Of a DNA stretch of 64,000 nt, positions 52,951-61,278 are shown piece after piece. A model generated the notes under the pieces. It was given only the letters and a program-made list of their open reading frames with translations, made no database searches and was not told the origin of the DNA. Within the stretch, counting starts at the first letter, position 1; each line of letters begins with the position of its first letter. The DNA comes from Streptomyces sp. HUAS ZL42 (lineage in GTDB: Bacteria > Actinomycetota > Actinomycetes > Streptomycetales > Streptomycetaceae). A program made the position numbers and the translations under genes. The stretch spans positions 8,281,001-8,345,000 of the forward strand of contig NZ_CP160403.1 in assembly GCF_040782645.1 (NCBI RefSeq), written 5' to 3'.

Positions 52951-53985
52951 TCAGTCCACCGTCGGCTCTCCGTGGAGCCTGACCGTGCTGAGGATCTTCT
53001 GGATGGTCGCGTCGGGCACCTCCTCCTTGACGCCCTTGGCGCCGTAGAAGGTCCACGAGACGAAGTTGCCCGCCGAGTTCTTGAAGGCGAACGTGGTCGC
53101 CTTGCCGTCGGAGTCGCATTTGTGGGTCTTCGGAACACCGGACGTGTAGGACGTCGCGACGCTGCCCTCGACTCCGGCCGTCGTCGTGAACGGCTTCGCC
53201 TCGCCGATCTTCAGGTACTTCTTGGAGGACTCCTTCTGGTCGGTGTAGCCGCCGAAGGCGAACGCGGCCGCGTCGCCGCGCGCGGTGCTGGCGGTGTCCT
53301 TGGCCCCGTTCTCGCCCTTGGTGCCCGACGCCGCCAGCGACGACGTCTCCTCGTTGCCGTCCTTGTCGTCGTCGGACGTGCAGTAGTCGTGCTTCAGGAA
53401 GGCGGGCGCCGAAAAGCCGATGTACGCCGAGCCGTCCCCCTTCTGCTGATCCTCGAAGAAGGTGAAGACACCGGGCGATTCGACCGCCCATTCGGGCGGG
53501 ACGTCGAAGGCCGTGCCGTACTTGGGGTTGATCACGACCTTCCAGCCGGCGACGGTCGGCTTCTCGGTCTCGGTTCCGCGCGGGTCGCCGTCCGTGCCGG
53601 AGCCGGTCGCGGCCGTGTCGCTCGGCTCCGCGGACGCGGAGGGGCTCGCCGACGTGCCGCCCTTGCCGCCGTCCGCCTCGTCGTCCTTGCCGCCGCCCAG
53701 AACCAGGAACCCGGTGACCCCGGCGGTCACGACGACAGCCGTGGCCGCGACGATCGCGACCAGTTTCGTCCGATTGCCCCCACCGCCGCCACCACCGCCG
53801 GGCTGCGGCTGCGGCGCGCCGACGGGACCGGGCGCACCCCACTGCGGCTGCTGCGCGTAGGGGTTGGGCTGCTGGAAGCCGGGCTGCTGATACGGATTCG
53901 GCTGCTGGTATCCCGGCTGCTGGTACGGGTTGTTCTGCCCTTGCGGGTTCTGCTCGCCCCCGGGCGGCTGCTGTCCTGGCCACAT
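52951..53985 (-). CDS. Membrane-anchored protein with Pro/Gln/Gly-rich start (DUF8017-like)
   Basis: 344 residues from ATG 53985. The first 80 residues are repeats of QQPGYQQPNPY type, then Gly8, one membrane segment (KLVAIVAATAVVVTAGVTGFLVL) and an outside domain at about 155-344 with VINPKYGTAFDVPPEWAV and YIGFSAPAFLKHDYC. I believe the outer domain belongs to DUF8017, but this cannot be verified here. Repeats that rich are common in Streptomyces membrane proteins that assemble at the cell surface. Stands alone. Confidence 0.8.
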   Translation of the reverse strand: MWPGQQPPGGEQNPQGQNNPYQQPGYQQPNPYQQPGFQQPNPYAQQPQWGAPGPVGAPQPQPGGGGGGGGNRTKLVAIVAATAVVVTAGVTGFLVLGGGKDDEADGGKGGTSASPSASAEPSDTAATGSGTDGDPRGTETEKPTVAGWKVVINPKYGTAFDVPPEWAVESPGVFTFFEDQQKGDGSAYIGFSAPAFLKHDYCTSDDDKDGNEETSSLAASGTKGENGAKDTASTARGDAAAFAFGGYTDQKESSKKYLKIGEAKPFTTTAGVEGSVATSYTSGVPKTHKCDSDGKATTFAFKNSAGNFVSWTFYGAKGVKEEVPDATIQKILSTVRLHGEPTVD

Positions 53986-54149
53986 GGGCAGCAACCCTAG
54001 TGGCGCCCATGACACGAAAGGGTCACTGCCCCTTGTCAAGGACGTACCGAGTCGAACTCGCCTTACATGGCGAGGATTTCTCCGCAAGCACGCGGTGCTC
54101 ACCGCATCGATCTGGCCAGTCGCTGCTACTCGTGGGTAACATCCCGCTC

Positions 54150-54602
54150 ATGAGCGCAGACCAGATGTCCATCGGCGAGATGCTCGCCGCCACGGTGCCC
54201 ATGGCCCGGACCCTGAACCTCGAGTACCTGGAGACCACGCCGGAGAAGGCCGTGGTCGCCCTTCCGGACCAGAGCGAGTACCACAACCACGTGGGCGGGC
54301 CGCACGCCGGGGCGATGTTCACGCTCGGTGAGTCCGCCAGCGGTGCGATCGTCCTCGCCGCGTTCGGCGACCAGCTCTCGCGTGCCGTGCCGCTCGCCGT
54401 CAGTGCCGAGATCGCCTACCGGAAGCTGGCGATGGGAGCCGTCACCGCCACCGCGACCCTGGGCCGCCCCGCGGCCGACATCGTCGCCCAGCTGGACGCG
54501 GGCGAGCGTCCCGAGTTCCCGGTGTCGATCGAGATCCGGCGCGGCGACGGTGCGGTGACGGGTGAGATGACCGTCGTCTGGACCCTGCGTCCCAACGGCT
54601 GA
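54150..54602 (+). CDS. Hotdog-fold thioesterase (PaaI/DUF4442 type)
   Basis: 150 residues. Hotdog fold with HNHVGGPHAGAMFTLGESAS, the helix motif of small acyl-CoA thioesterases, and VSAEIAYRKLAMGAVTATATL. No start codon alternatives matter. Probably hydrolyses acyl-CoA or an aromatic thioester. Stands alone before a bidirectional terminator and the interrupted galU. Confidence 0.88.
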   Translation: MSADQMSIGEMLAATVPMARTLNLEYLETTPEKAVVALPDQSEYHNHVGGPHAGAMFTLGESASGAIVLAAFGDQLSRAVPLAVSAEIAYRKLAMGAVTATATLGRPAADIVAQLDAGERPEFPVSIEIRRGDGAVTGEMTVVWTLRPNG

Positions 54603-54611
54603 GCGCAAGGC

Positions 54612-54647
54612 GAGGGACCGGTCGCGAGCACGCCGACCGGGTCCCTC
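54612..54647. terminator. Bidirectional hairpin between the thioesterase gene and galU
   Basis: GAGGGACCGGTCG (54612-54624) pairs with CGACCGGGTCCCTC (54634-54647) with one bulged base. It lies 9 bases after the thioesterase stop and 7 before the galU stop. Confidence 0.75.
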
Positions 54648-54653
54648 CTCGGG

Positions 54654-55142
54654 TCAGGCGGCGAACCGCTCGCGCTCCTGCCCGCCGTCCTCGAGTCCTG
54701 CGACGAACTGCTTGAGCCAGGTCACGAACTCCGGGCCCAGGTCGGGTCGTTCGCAGGCCAGCCGGACCACCGTGCGCAGATAGTCCGCCTTGTCTCCGGT
54801 GTCGTAGCGCAGCCCGTCGAAGACGACGCCGTGCACCGTGCCGTTTGTGGCGAGTTCCTGGAGGGCGTCGGTCAGCTGGATCTCGCCGCCGCGGCCGGGC
54901 GGGGTGCGCTCCAGGACGGTGAAGACGCCCGGGTCGAGGACGTAACGGCCGATGACGGCGTAGTGGCTGGGCGCGATCTCGCGCGACGGCTTCTCCACCA
55001 GACCGGTGACGCGGACGACTCCGTCCTCGCCGGTCGGCTCGACGGCCGCGCAGCCGTACAGGTGGATCTGCTCCGGGGGAACCTCCATCAGCGCGACCAC
55101 GCTGCCCGCACACCGGTCGCGGACGTCCAGCATCCGACTGAG
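54654..55142 (-). pseudogene. galU: galU, C-terminal part, cut off by an insertion sequence
   Basis: Reads LSRMLDVRDRCAGSVVALMEV, then CAAVEPTGEDGVVRVTGLVEKP, GRYVLDPGVFTVLERTPPGRGGEIQLTDALQEL and GLRYDTGDKADYLRT, the second half of UTP-glucose-1-phosphate uridylyltransferase (sugar-binding and C-terminal parts). The upstream half is at 56659-57128 and joins in frame (RETL-LSRM) once the IS is removed. Without its own start the fragment is unlikely to be made, so the gene is inactivated unless a second galU exists. Confidence 0.92.
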
Positions 55143-55220
55143 TAGTCCGGTCGCCTGTCGGCGACACCCTGTGGGCGCGAAAATCGGTCTGTGGCCGTCC
55201 GGCGGACGTCGTTTCTGCTT

Positions 55221-55349
55221 GGTGCGTTCCGAGCCTGTGACTGAGTAGGACGCTGGGGGTCCATCGACAGGCACCCCGATGTGTTGCTGCGAGCACGCGA
55301 ATCAGCTTCTTCCGCCTGCCGGGCCCCCGCCGGACGACCGCGCACTCGC
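55221..55349 (+). ncRNA. Candidate IS110 bridge RNA with readable target and donor guides
   Basis: Target loop: stem GCCTGT/ACAGGC (55233-55238 with 55267-55272) encloses GACTGAG (55239-55245), which is identical to the left target plus core at 55136-55142. Donor loop: stem GCGAG-CA-CGCG (55289-55299) pairs with CGCG-CA-CTCGC (55339-55349). It encloses AATCAG right after the stem, part of CGAATCAG (55298-55305), which is identical to the right IS end plus core (56653-56660). CCGGACGA (55330-55337) complements 7 of 8 bases of the left IS end TAGTCCGG (55143-55150). Exact RNA ends are unknown. Confidence 0.75.
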
Positions 55350-55378
55350 GGCCGATCAAGGGAGGGGGTACCGGGCAG

Positions 55379-56620
55379 ATGGACGTGATCCACGAACGCT
55401 GCGGGGGGATCGACATCAGCAAGGCGGACGTGAAGGTGACGATCAGGGTGCCGGGCACCGGCAAGCGGCGCCGCAGCGAGACCCGCACCTTCTCCTCGGT
55501 GACCTCGGGCCTTTTGGCGATGCGGGACTGGCTGCTGGCCGAGCAGATCACCGTGGTCGGCATGGAGGCCACCGGCGTGTACTGGAAACCGGTGTTCTAC
55601 CTGCTGGAACATGAGATGGAGTGCTGGCTGCTCAACGCCCGCCACATGAAGGCGGTCCCGGGCCGCAAGACCGACGTGAAGGATTCCGAGTGGATCGCCC
55701 GCCTGGTCGAGCACGGCCTGGTGCGGCCCTCGTTCGTGCCGCCCGAGCCGATCCGGCAGCTGCGGGATCTGACCCGGTATCGCACCGAGGTGATCCGCGA
55801 ACGCACCCGGGAGGCCCAGCGCCTGGAGAAGCTCCTGGAGGACGCCGGGATCAAACTGTCCGCCGCGGTCGCCGACATCCTGGGCGTATCCGGCCGGGCG
55901 ATGCTGGAGGCCCTCATCGCCGGCGAACGCGACCCGCAGGTGCTCGCGGACCTGGCCAAAGGCATCATGCGACGCAAGACGGACGCCCTGATCGAGGCCC
56001 TGACCGGCCACTTCACCGCCCATCACGCGTTCTTGGCCCGGGCCATGCTGGAGCGTATCGACGCCTGCACCGCGATGGAGAAACGGCTGGATGCGCGGAT
56101 CGACGCACAGATCGCGCCCTTTCGCCGCCGCATCGAACTCCTGGTGACCATCCCCGGCGTGAACACGCGGGCCGCCGAGGTGATCCTCGCCGAGATCGGC
56201 GACGACATCGCCCGCTTCCCCACCGCGGGCGACCTGGCCTCCTGGGCCGGGGTGTGCCCCGGCAACAACGAATCCGGCGGCAGACGCGGCCCCGGCAAGA
56301 CCCGCCACGGCGATCCCTGGCTCAAGGCCGCCCTGGGCCAGGCCGCCATCGCCGCGTCACGGACCAAGGACACCTACCTCGCCGCCCGCTACCGCCGGCT
56401 CATCGCCCGCCGCGGCAAGAAGCGAGCCCTGGTCGCCCTGGAACACTCGATCCTCGTCTCCGTCTGGCACATGTTCACCCGCGACACCGCATACGCCGAC
56501 CTCGGAGGCCAGTACTTCCTCGAACGCACCGGCCGTGCCAGGCAGACCCGACGGCTGGTGAGCCAGCTCAACCAACTCGGCTACCAGGTCACTCTCCAGC
56601 AGACGGAAGACGCCGCCTGA
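55379..56620 (+). CDS. IS110-family DEDD recombinase
   Basis: 413 residues, intact. N-terminal RuvC-like DEDD domain: Asp12 (GGIDISKA), Glu63 (VGMEATGVYWKP), Asp99 and Asp102 (KTDVKDSEWIA). C-terminal transposase-20 domain with TIPGVNTRAAEVILAEIG and the CPGNNESGG region, where Ser298 is the likely catalytic serine. GGGAGGGGG lies before ATG 55379. With the bridge RNA encoded upstream it would cut and join donor and target at the shared dinucleotide. Confidence 0.95.
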   Translation: MDVIHERCGGIDISKADVKVTIRVPGTGKRRRSETRTFSSVTSGLLAMRDWLLAEQITVVGMEATGVYWKPVFYLLEHEMECWLLNARHMKAVPGRKTDVKDSEWIARLVEHGLVRPSFVPPEPIRQLRDLTRYRTEVIRERTREAQRLEKLLEDAGIKLSAAVADILGVSGRAMLEALIAGERDPQVLADLAKGIMRRKTDALIEALTGHFTAHHAFLARAMLERIDACTAMEKRLDARIDAQIAPFRRRIELLVTIPGVNTRAAEVILAEIGDDIARFPTAGDLASWAGVCPGNNESGGRRGPGKTRHGDPWLKAALGQAAIAASRTKDTYLAARYRRLIARRGKKRALVALEHSILVSVWHMFTRDTAYADLGGQYFLERTGRARQTRRLVSQLNQLGYQVTLQQTEDAA

Positions 56621-56658
56621 TCAGCGGCTACGGAAACGGGACGGCGGATTTTCGAATC

Positions 56659-57128
56659 AGCAGGGTCTCGCGCGGATCGATGAGGTCGTCGCCGAGGAGC
56701 ACGGCGAAGGGCTGGTCGCCGACGTGATGGCGGGCGCAGAGCACCGCGTGGCCGAGGCCGAGCGGGTCGCCCTGGCGGATGTGGTGGATGTCGGCCAGAC
56801 GGGCCGGGTCGCGCACGGCGTCCAGCCGCACGGTGTCACCCTTGGCGGCGAGCGCCTGCTCCAGTTCGAAGGCGTTGTCGAAGTGGTCCTCGATGGCCCG
56901 CTTGTGCCGGCCGGTGACCATGAGGATGTCGTCCAGCCCGGCCGCGGCGGCCTCCTCGACGACGTACTGGATGGCCGGTTTGTCGACGACCGGCAGCATC
57001 TCCTTCGGTGTCGCCTTGGTCGCGGGCAGGAAACGTGTGCCGAGCCCGGCGGCCGGGACGACCGCCTTGCGGACGGCGGGGGCGGACGCGGATGTGGTGG
57101 GGGAATGGGGGACGATCATGCGGCTCAT
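56659..57128 (-). pseudogene. galU: galU, N-terminal part
   Basis: From ATG 57128 (ATG 57119 possible): [40 protein letters not shown], named by its core [19 protein letters not shown], is the nucleotide-binding start of GalU, then [22 protein letters not shown] and [17 protein letters not shown]. The frame then runs into the IS and stops after ten foreign codons, so a truncated N-terminal half could be made. It lacks the UDP-sugar half and should be inactive. Loss would affect UDP-glucose supply for cell-surface sugars and trehalose. Confidence 0.92.
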
Positions 57129-57498
57129 GCTGGCGCACGCGGATGAGAGCGCGCCGGGAGCCGCATGGGAGATGGCTGTGTGCTGCCGGTGGCGTGTCGG
57201 CGCGGTCCGGAACTTGAAGATTTCGTGTGGCATCCGGCTTTCCGTGTGCACAACTCGGGCCGTCTGTGACGGCGTTTTCGAATGCCGGTACGGATACCGG
57301 TGGTAACTCAGCGGAATTTCCCGCGACTTGAACCAGGGGCACTCGAACTCCCTTGTTTCCTGTGAGGCGTGTGTGCGAAGGTGAGCCTCCCTTCGGGATG
57401 GTCCAGGTCAGGCCCTCAGGTACGCACCAATCAGGCCCCTGCTTTCCGGCGGACGCGCATTCCGGGTGTCGTCCTTCGGCTGGGAAGGAAATGGTTCA
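57129..57498. other. Intergenic region between galU and the RICIN-like gene
   Basis: 370 bases without a gene. It contains the galU promoter (leftward) and that of the gene at 57499. A near-palindrome GCGGAATTTCCCGC lies near 57310-57323. Nothing else was found. Confidence 0.5.
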
Positions 57499-59019
57499 GT
57501 GCAGTCCCCCAACCCCCCGCGACCGCCGTACCCGCCCCGCCCAGGATGGCGGCCCGGGGATTCCGACCGCGACCTCGTCGCCCAGCTGGGCGACGGCGAC
57601 TCGGGTGCCCGCGCCGTGCCGCTGCTGCTCGCCCGGCACTGGCAGGCGATGTACGACTACGCCGCCATCTGCCTCGCCACGTCCGGGAGTTCGGCCGACA
57701 TGGTCGCCACGGCCGCGTTCCACCGGGTGGTCGGCCGGCCGGCGGCCGGCGCCATGGGCGGCGCCCTGCGTCCCCGATTCCTCGTGACCGTCCGGGACAC
57801 GGTCCGGGAGTGGGCGCGTGAGGACGGAGTCTCCGCGGTTCTGCCGGAACTCCGCAAAACGGTGGGCGGTCGCGGGCTGCGCGCGGCGAGAGGCGGTACG
57901 CCGGAAAGGCGGCAACTCGCCGAGCGGGCTTTCCGATCCCTTCCGGGGGCCTCGCAATGCCTGTTGTGGCACACGGAGGTCGAGGCCGAGCCGATATCCG
58001 TACCCGCCGCTCTGCTGGGCGTGGACAGCGCCACCGCGATGGCCGCTCGGGAAGCGGCCCGGGAACAATTCCGCACGGGCTGCGTACGCGCCCACAGGGA
58101 ACTCGCTCCCTCCAGGGAATGCCGCTTCTACAACCGTCTCCTCGACATCCCGATGCGCCGCGGCGGGGCGCTGCTGCCGGATGTCCAGCGGCATCTGAAG
58201 GACTGCCGCTACTGCCGCCACGCCGCCGAACAGCTCAGCCACTTCGACGGCGGTCTGGAGGCGCTCCTCGCCGAGGCAGTGCTGGGCTGGGGTGCCCACC
58301 GCTATCTCGACTCACGCCCCGAACGCGGTACGGAGCGGCGCAGGCCGCCGGCCACGGAGCGATCCGGAAGCGGCGGGCGGCACCGCTGTGCGCAAGGCGG
58401 CATTCTGCCCGGCGCGTCCGGCAGACATCCGAAGGCCGTGCTCGTGGGCGTCGGCCTGGCCGCGCTCGCGCTGCTCGCGACGGTGCTGGTCGCCAAGGGC
58501 TGGACCGATGACAACGGTGTCCCCGCGCCGCATGCCACCTGGGGCGAGCCCGTCGGCAGCTCCGGCAGCCCCGACGAATCCGCTCCCACCGGATCCCCGT
58601 CCGCCGCATCCGGCGGCCGCCCCGCGGAGACCGCGCACGGCCGCCTGCGCAGCCTGCGTGGGAATCTCTGCCTCGACGTGCGAGGTGGTCGGGCCGAGGC
58701 CGGCGCCGGCACCGAACCGGCGGTGTGCTCCTCCGCCGGGTCCCAGCAGTGGTCGTACCGGAACGACGGACGGCTTCGCAGCGGCGCCGACCCCGCCCCT
58801 GCCTCGACTCCGGCACCAGGAGCGGGCGGGTCACCCTCGCGGGCCGCCTGGCCCGTTCCGGCCGGGTGTCGTACGACCTCACGGTCCGCGGCGAGTTCCT
58901 GCTCCGCGGGTCCGAGGGCCTGCTCCTCGCCCCCGGGACCGGGGCCTCACGCACCGAGGTGGCCGTCGGTGAGCGCGACGGGGCCGGTCGACGGCGGTGA
59001 CGGCCGGAGTCGGCTGTGA
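57499..59019 (+). CDS. Membrane protein with sigma-like/zinc-finger start and RICIN-like end, frameshifted
   Basis: 506 residues in this frame from GTG 57499 (GGAAGGAA upstream). Residues 20-200 resemble a sigma-70-like helical domain; HLKDCRYCRHAAEQLSHF near 232 is an anti-sigma zinc-finger type motif; one membrane segment (AVLVGVGLAALALLATVLVAKGW) near 320. Outside it begins a RICIN-type repeat (LRSLRGNLCLDVRGG, QQWSYRNDGRLRS). After about 58795 the natural continuation (CLDSGTRSGRVTLAGR...) is in another frame ending at 59000. So a base was lost or gained in the C run there. Confidence 0.8.
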   Translation: MQSPNPPRPPYPPRPGWRPGDSDRDLVAQLGDGDSGARAVPLLLARHWQAMYDYAAICLATSGSSADMVATAAFHRVVGRPAAGAMGGALRPRFLVTVRDTVREWAREDGVSAVLPELRKTVGGRGLRAARGGTPERRQLAERAFRSLPGASQCLLWHTEVEAEPISVPAALLGVDSATAMAAREAAREQFRTGCVRAHRELAPSRECRFYNRLLDIPMRRGGALLPDVQRHLKDCRYCRHAAEQLSHFDGGLEALLAEAVLGWGAHRYLDSRPERGTERRRPPATERSGSGGRHRCAQGGILPGASGRHPKAVLVGVGLAALALLATVLVAKGWTDDNGVPAPHATWGEPVGSSGSPDESAPTGSPSAASGGRPAETAHGRLRSLRGNLCLDVRGGRAEAGAGTEPAVCSSAGSQQWSYRNDGRLRSGADPAPASTPAPGAGGSPSRAAWPVPAGCRTTSRSAASSCSAGPRACSSPPGPGPHAPRWPSVSATGPVDGGDGRSRL

Positions 59020-59107
59020 GGGGGACGGCGGAGGCGAGCCCGAGCGCCGGAAGGGAGGACGAGCCGCGCGCGACCTCCCGGGACAAGGCGTGGGCACTCG
59101 GGACCCG

Positions 59108-59935
59108 TCACGGCTTGCGGGCGACTCCGCAGCACACGTCCACCATCGGCGGCTCGCCGAACTGACTGGGTTCCGGGCGCCATCGAGAGGTGGGCACGAC
59201 ACCCGGCTCCAGCAGCTCCAGTCCCTCGAAGTAGGCCTCGATCTGCTGCGGACTGCGGTTGTGGTAGGTGGCGACCCCGCCCTCGTTGTGGCGCTCCGCG
59301 GCCTCGACGCGCTCCGGATTGGTGTCGCTGCCGTCGTTGACGACCAGGAAGCTTCCCGGCGGCAGGGCGTCGGCCAGCCGCTTGGCGAGCGTACGGGCCT
59401 GTTCGTAGTCGGGGATGTTGCCTAGGATCCCGAGCATCATCAAAGCCACCGGCCGGTCGAAGTCCAGGGTCTTCGCGGCCTCGGCGAGGATGGCGTCGGG
59501 GTCGCGCGCATCCGCGTCGATGTAGGCCGTGGCCCCCTCGGCGCTGCTCGTCAGCAGCGCGCGGGCGTGCACCAGCACCAGCGGGTCGTTGTCGACGTAG
59601 ACGATCTTCGATTCGGGCGCGAACTCCTGGGCGACCTCGTGGGTGTTGTTCGCCGTGGGCAGGCCGGTGCCGATGTCGAGGAACTGGCGAACACCCTCCT
59701 CACGGGTCAGGTGGCGCACGGCCCGGGCCAGGAACGCGCGGGAGGCGCGGGCGTCGTCGACAATGCCCGGGAACACGTCCATCACCTGCCGGGCGGCCTC
59801 GCGGTCGACGGCGTAGTTGTCCTTGCCGCCCAGCCAGTAGTTCCACATGCGTGCCGAGTGCGGCACCGTCACATCGAGCTCGGGCGGTGTCCGCTCCGGG
59901 TCCACCGACGAGAATTCCCAGCCCTGGCTGCTCAT
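59108..59935 (-). CDS. SAM-dependent methyltransferase, DUF574 type
   Basis: 275 residues from ATG 59935, with GGGAG upstream (ATG 59947 less likely). The Streptomyces family start is seen: DVTVPHSARMWNYWLGGKDNYAVDREA, then the SAM motif QFLDIGTGLPTANNTHEVAQ and VVNDGSDTNPERV. Methyl acceptor unknown. Such genes occur in many copies in Streptomyces, often next to XRE/DUF397 regulators as here. Confidence 0.92.
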   Translation of the reverse strand: MSSQGWEFSSVDPERTPPELDVTVPHSARMWNYWLGGKDNYAVDREAARQVMDVFPGIVDDARASRAFLARAVRHLTREEGVRQFLDIGTGLPTANNTHEVAQEFAPESKIVYVDNDPLVLVHARALLTSSAEGATAYIDADARDPDAILAEAAKTLDFDRPVALMMLGILGNIPDYEQARTLAKRLADALPPGSFLVVNDGSDTNPERVEAAERHNEGGVATYHNRSPQQIEAYFEGLELLEPGVVPTSRWRPEPSQFGEPPMVDVCCGVARKP

Positions 59936-60109
59936 TGACGCTCCCATCGGGGGGTGGCCTGTTCACCGTGGGCTGTGTGCGTCCGACCGTCCGTCGGGCA
60001 GATCCGCGCCTTCGGGTGTGCTGATCGTAGTGCTTGATCGAATCACCCTGTGGCACACCGCATTTGACGGCCACTCACATCGCTGTGCGGAGCAGGGCCC
60101 GCTCGCGGC

Positions 60110-60658
60110 TCACAGGAGGAACAGGGCCCACACGACCTTGCCGCGGCCGGTGCGTGGCATCCAGCCCCAGGCGTCGCTCAGCGCGGCGACGACCTGCAGG
60201 CCGCGCCCGGACTCAGCCAGCTCGTCGGGCTGTTTGACGCAGGGGATGCCGTCGCCGTGGTCGGCCACCGCGCACACGGCGCAGGACCACTGGTCCCACA
60301 TGCCGAGCCAGACCGAGGTCTGCGACGTGGGTGAGGCGGAGGGGACATGTCCGTAGCGCAGAGCATTGCCGACCAGTTCCGAGACCGTGACGGCGACGTC
60401 CTCGGTGCGGCCGTCGAGGGACCAGTCGGCGAGCGTGGATCTGGTGAAGTCGCGTGCCATGCGGGCGGATTGGGGATCCGGGGGCAAGGCCTGGTTGGAG
60501 CACCTGGTGGGGTCGGGACGGTCCGTGCGAGGCCCGTCGAGCGCGGAAGCCCGTCCCCGGCCGGGCGGTCCGGCGGCGTCGACCGCCCAGCACATCCACT
60601 CCCAAGTCGCCTCGATCCGAGGGGGGTTGACAGGTCTTTCGAGTGGTCCCGCGGACAT
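60110..60658 (-). CDS. Anti-sigma-like ATP-binding protein (HATPase_c)
   Basis: 182 residues from ATG 60658. The C-terminal GHKL ATPase has VTVSELVGNALRYGHVP (N box), VADHGDGIPCVKQ (G1) and ESGRGLQVVAALSDAWGW (G2). These small SpoIIAB/RsbW-like proteins, abundant in Streptomyces, bind sigma factors or phosphorylate anti-anti-sigma factors. No sigma factor gene is adjacent. The gene is divergent from the DUF397 gene across a region with two TGCAATTGCA palindromes. Confidence 0.88.
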   Translation of the reverse strand: MSAGPLERPVNPPRIEATWEWMCWAVDAAGPPGRGRASALDGPRTDRPDPTRCSNQALPPDPQSARMARDFTRSTLADWSLDGRTEDVAVTVSELVGNALRYGHVPSASPTSQTSVWLGMWDQWSCAVCAVADHGDGIPCVKQPDELAESGRGLQVVAALSDAWGWMPRTGRGKVVWALFLL

Positions 60659-60753
60659 CAGGCCCCCTGAGATCCCTGCGAACACGACGTCGGCTCGTGC
60701 ATCGCCTGTGCGGAGTATCGTGCTCCGTTCAATCAGTCGAATGCAAGTACATC

Positions 60754-60763
60754 TGCAATTGCA
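60754..60763. promoter_or_regulatory. TGCAATTGCA palindrome, copy 1
   Basis: Perfect 10-base palindrome 96 bases before the start of the anti-sigma-like gene. TGCAAG and TTGCAAG half-sites lie on either side (60742, 60771). Confidence 0.6.
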
Positions 60764-60830
60764 TTCGATCTTGCAAGCTATGCCTCCGCGCGTTATCGTC
60801 CCGCATGCCATCTCTGGGTGCAATTGACGA

Positions 60831-60840
60831 TGCAATTGCA
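60831..60840. promoter_or_regulatory. TGCAATTGCA palindrome, copy 2
   Basis: Second perfect copy, 100 bases before the DUF397 gene. A related GTGCAATTG precedes it at 60819-60827. Confidence 0.6.
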
Positions 60841-60939
60841 TCCGGCCGTCTGCGGGAGCCCGCCGCACTCGGTCCAGCGCCCGGGCGGCGCGCCCCAACA
60901 GCGCCTCCCCCTGCGGCTTCACCAACAAAGAGGGTTCAT

Positions 60940-61182
60940 ATGCACCACATCACCAACGGCATGCCGGCGACCCAGTTGGAGGGGGTCGTCTGGCGCAAGA
61001 GCCGACACAGCGGCCCGCAGGGCAACTGTGTCGAACTCGCCGCGCTCCCGGACGGTGCGGTCGCCGTGCGCAACTCCCGTCACCCCGAGGGCCCCGCACT
61101 CGTCTACACCCGCCCCGAGATCACCGCCTTCGTCCGCGGGGTGAAGGACGGCGACTTCGACGGTCTACTCCCCGGCCGGTGA
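60940..61182 (+). CDS. DUF397 domain protein
   Basis: 80 residues from ATG 60940 with AGAGGG upstream. The family motif is VVWRKSRHSGPQGNCVELA and VAVRNSRHPEGPALVYTRPEI. DUF397 proteins act with an XRE/DUF5753 regulator, here encoded 269 bases downstream. They probably counteract it, like an antitoxin or anti-regulator. The order is DUF397 then XRE, with a strong terminator between them, so they are separately transcribed. Confidence 0.92.
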   Translation: MHHITNGMPATQLEGVVWRKSRHSGPQGNCVELAALPDGAVAVRNSRHPEGPALVYTRPEITAFVRGVKDGDFDGLLPGR

Positions 61183-61203
61183 AGTCGAGGCACACCCGCG
61201 GAT

Positions 61204-61238
61204 AGCCGGAAGGCGACCCGGACGGTCGCCTTCCGGCT
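61204..61238 (+). terminator. Strong terminator after the DUF397 gene
   Basis: Perfect 15-base stem, AGCCGGAAGGCGACC with GGTCGCCTTCCGGCT, and a 5-base loop, 22 bases after the stop. Confidence 0.85.
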
Positions 61239-61278
61239 CCCTCGCGCCCGGCAGCAATGACACACCCCGGTGCTACGC

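Larger units (their letters stand above)
55143..56658 (+). mobile_element. IS110-family insertion sequence inside galU
   Basis: Bounded by comparing the two galU halves: left flank ends ACTGAG at 55142 and right flank begins AGCAGGG at 56659, so a dinucleotide AG is present at each edge and only once in the restored gene. The element is 1516 bases (1518 with one core). There are no long terminal inverted repeats; subterminal CGAAAATC (55178-55185) has its complement at 56647-56654. 236 bases of non-coding DNA precede the transposase and 38 follow, the layout of the IS110 group. Confidence 0.92.

Noticed and set aside
55249..55255. GACGCTG as the right target guide of the bridge RNA
   Set aside because: It matches 6 of 7 bases but lies too close to the left guide and not next to the closing stem; kept only as a weak part of the finding.
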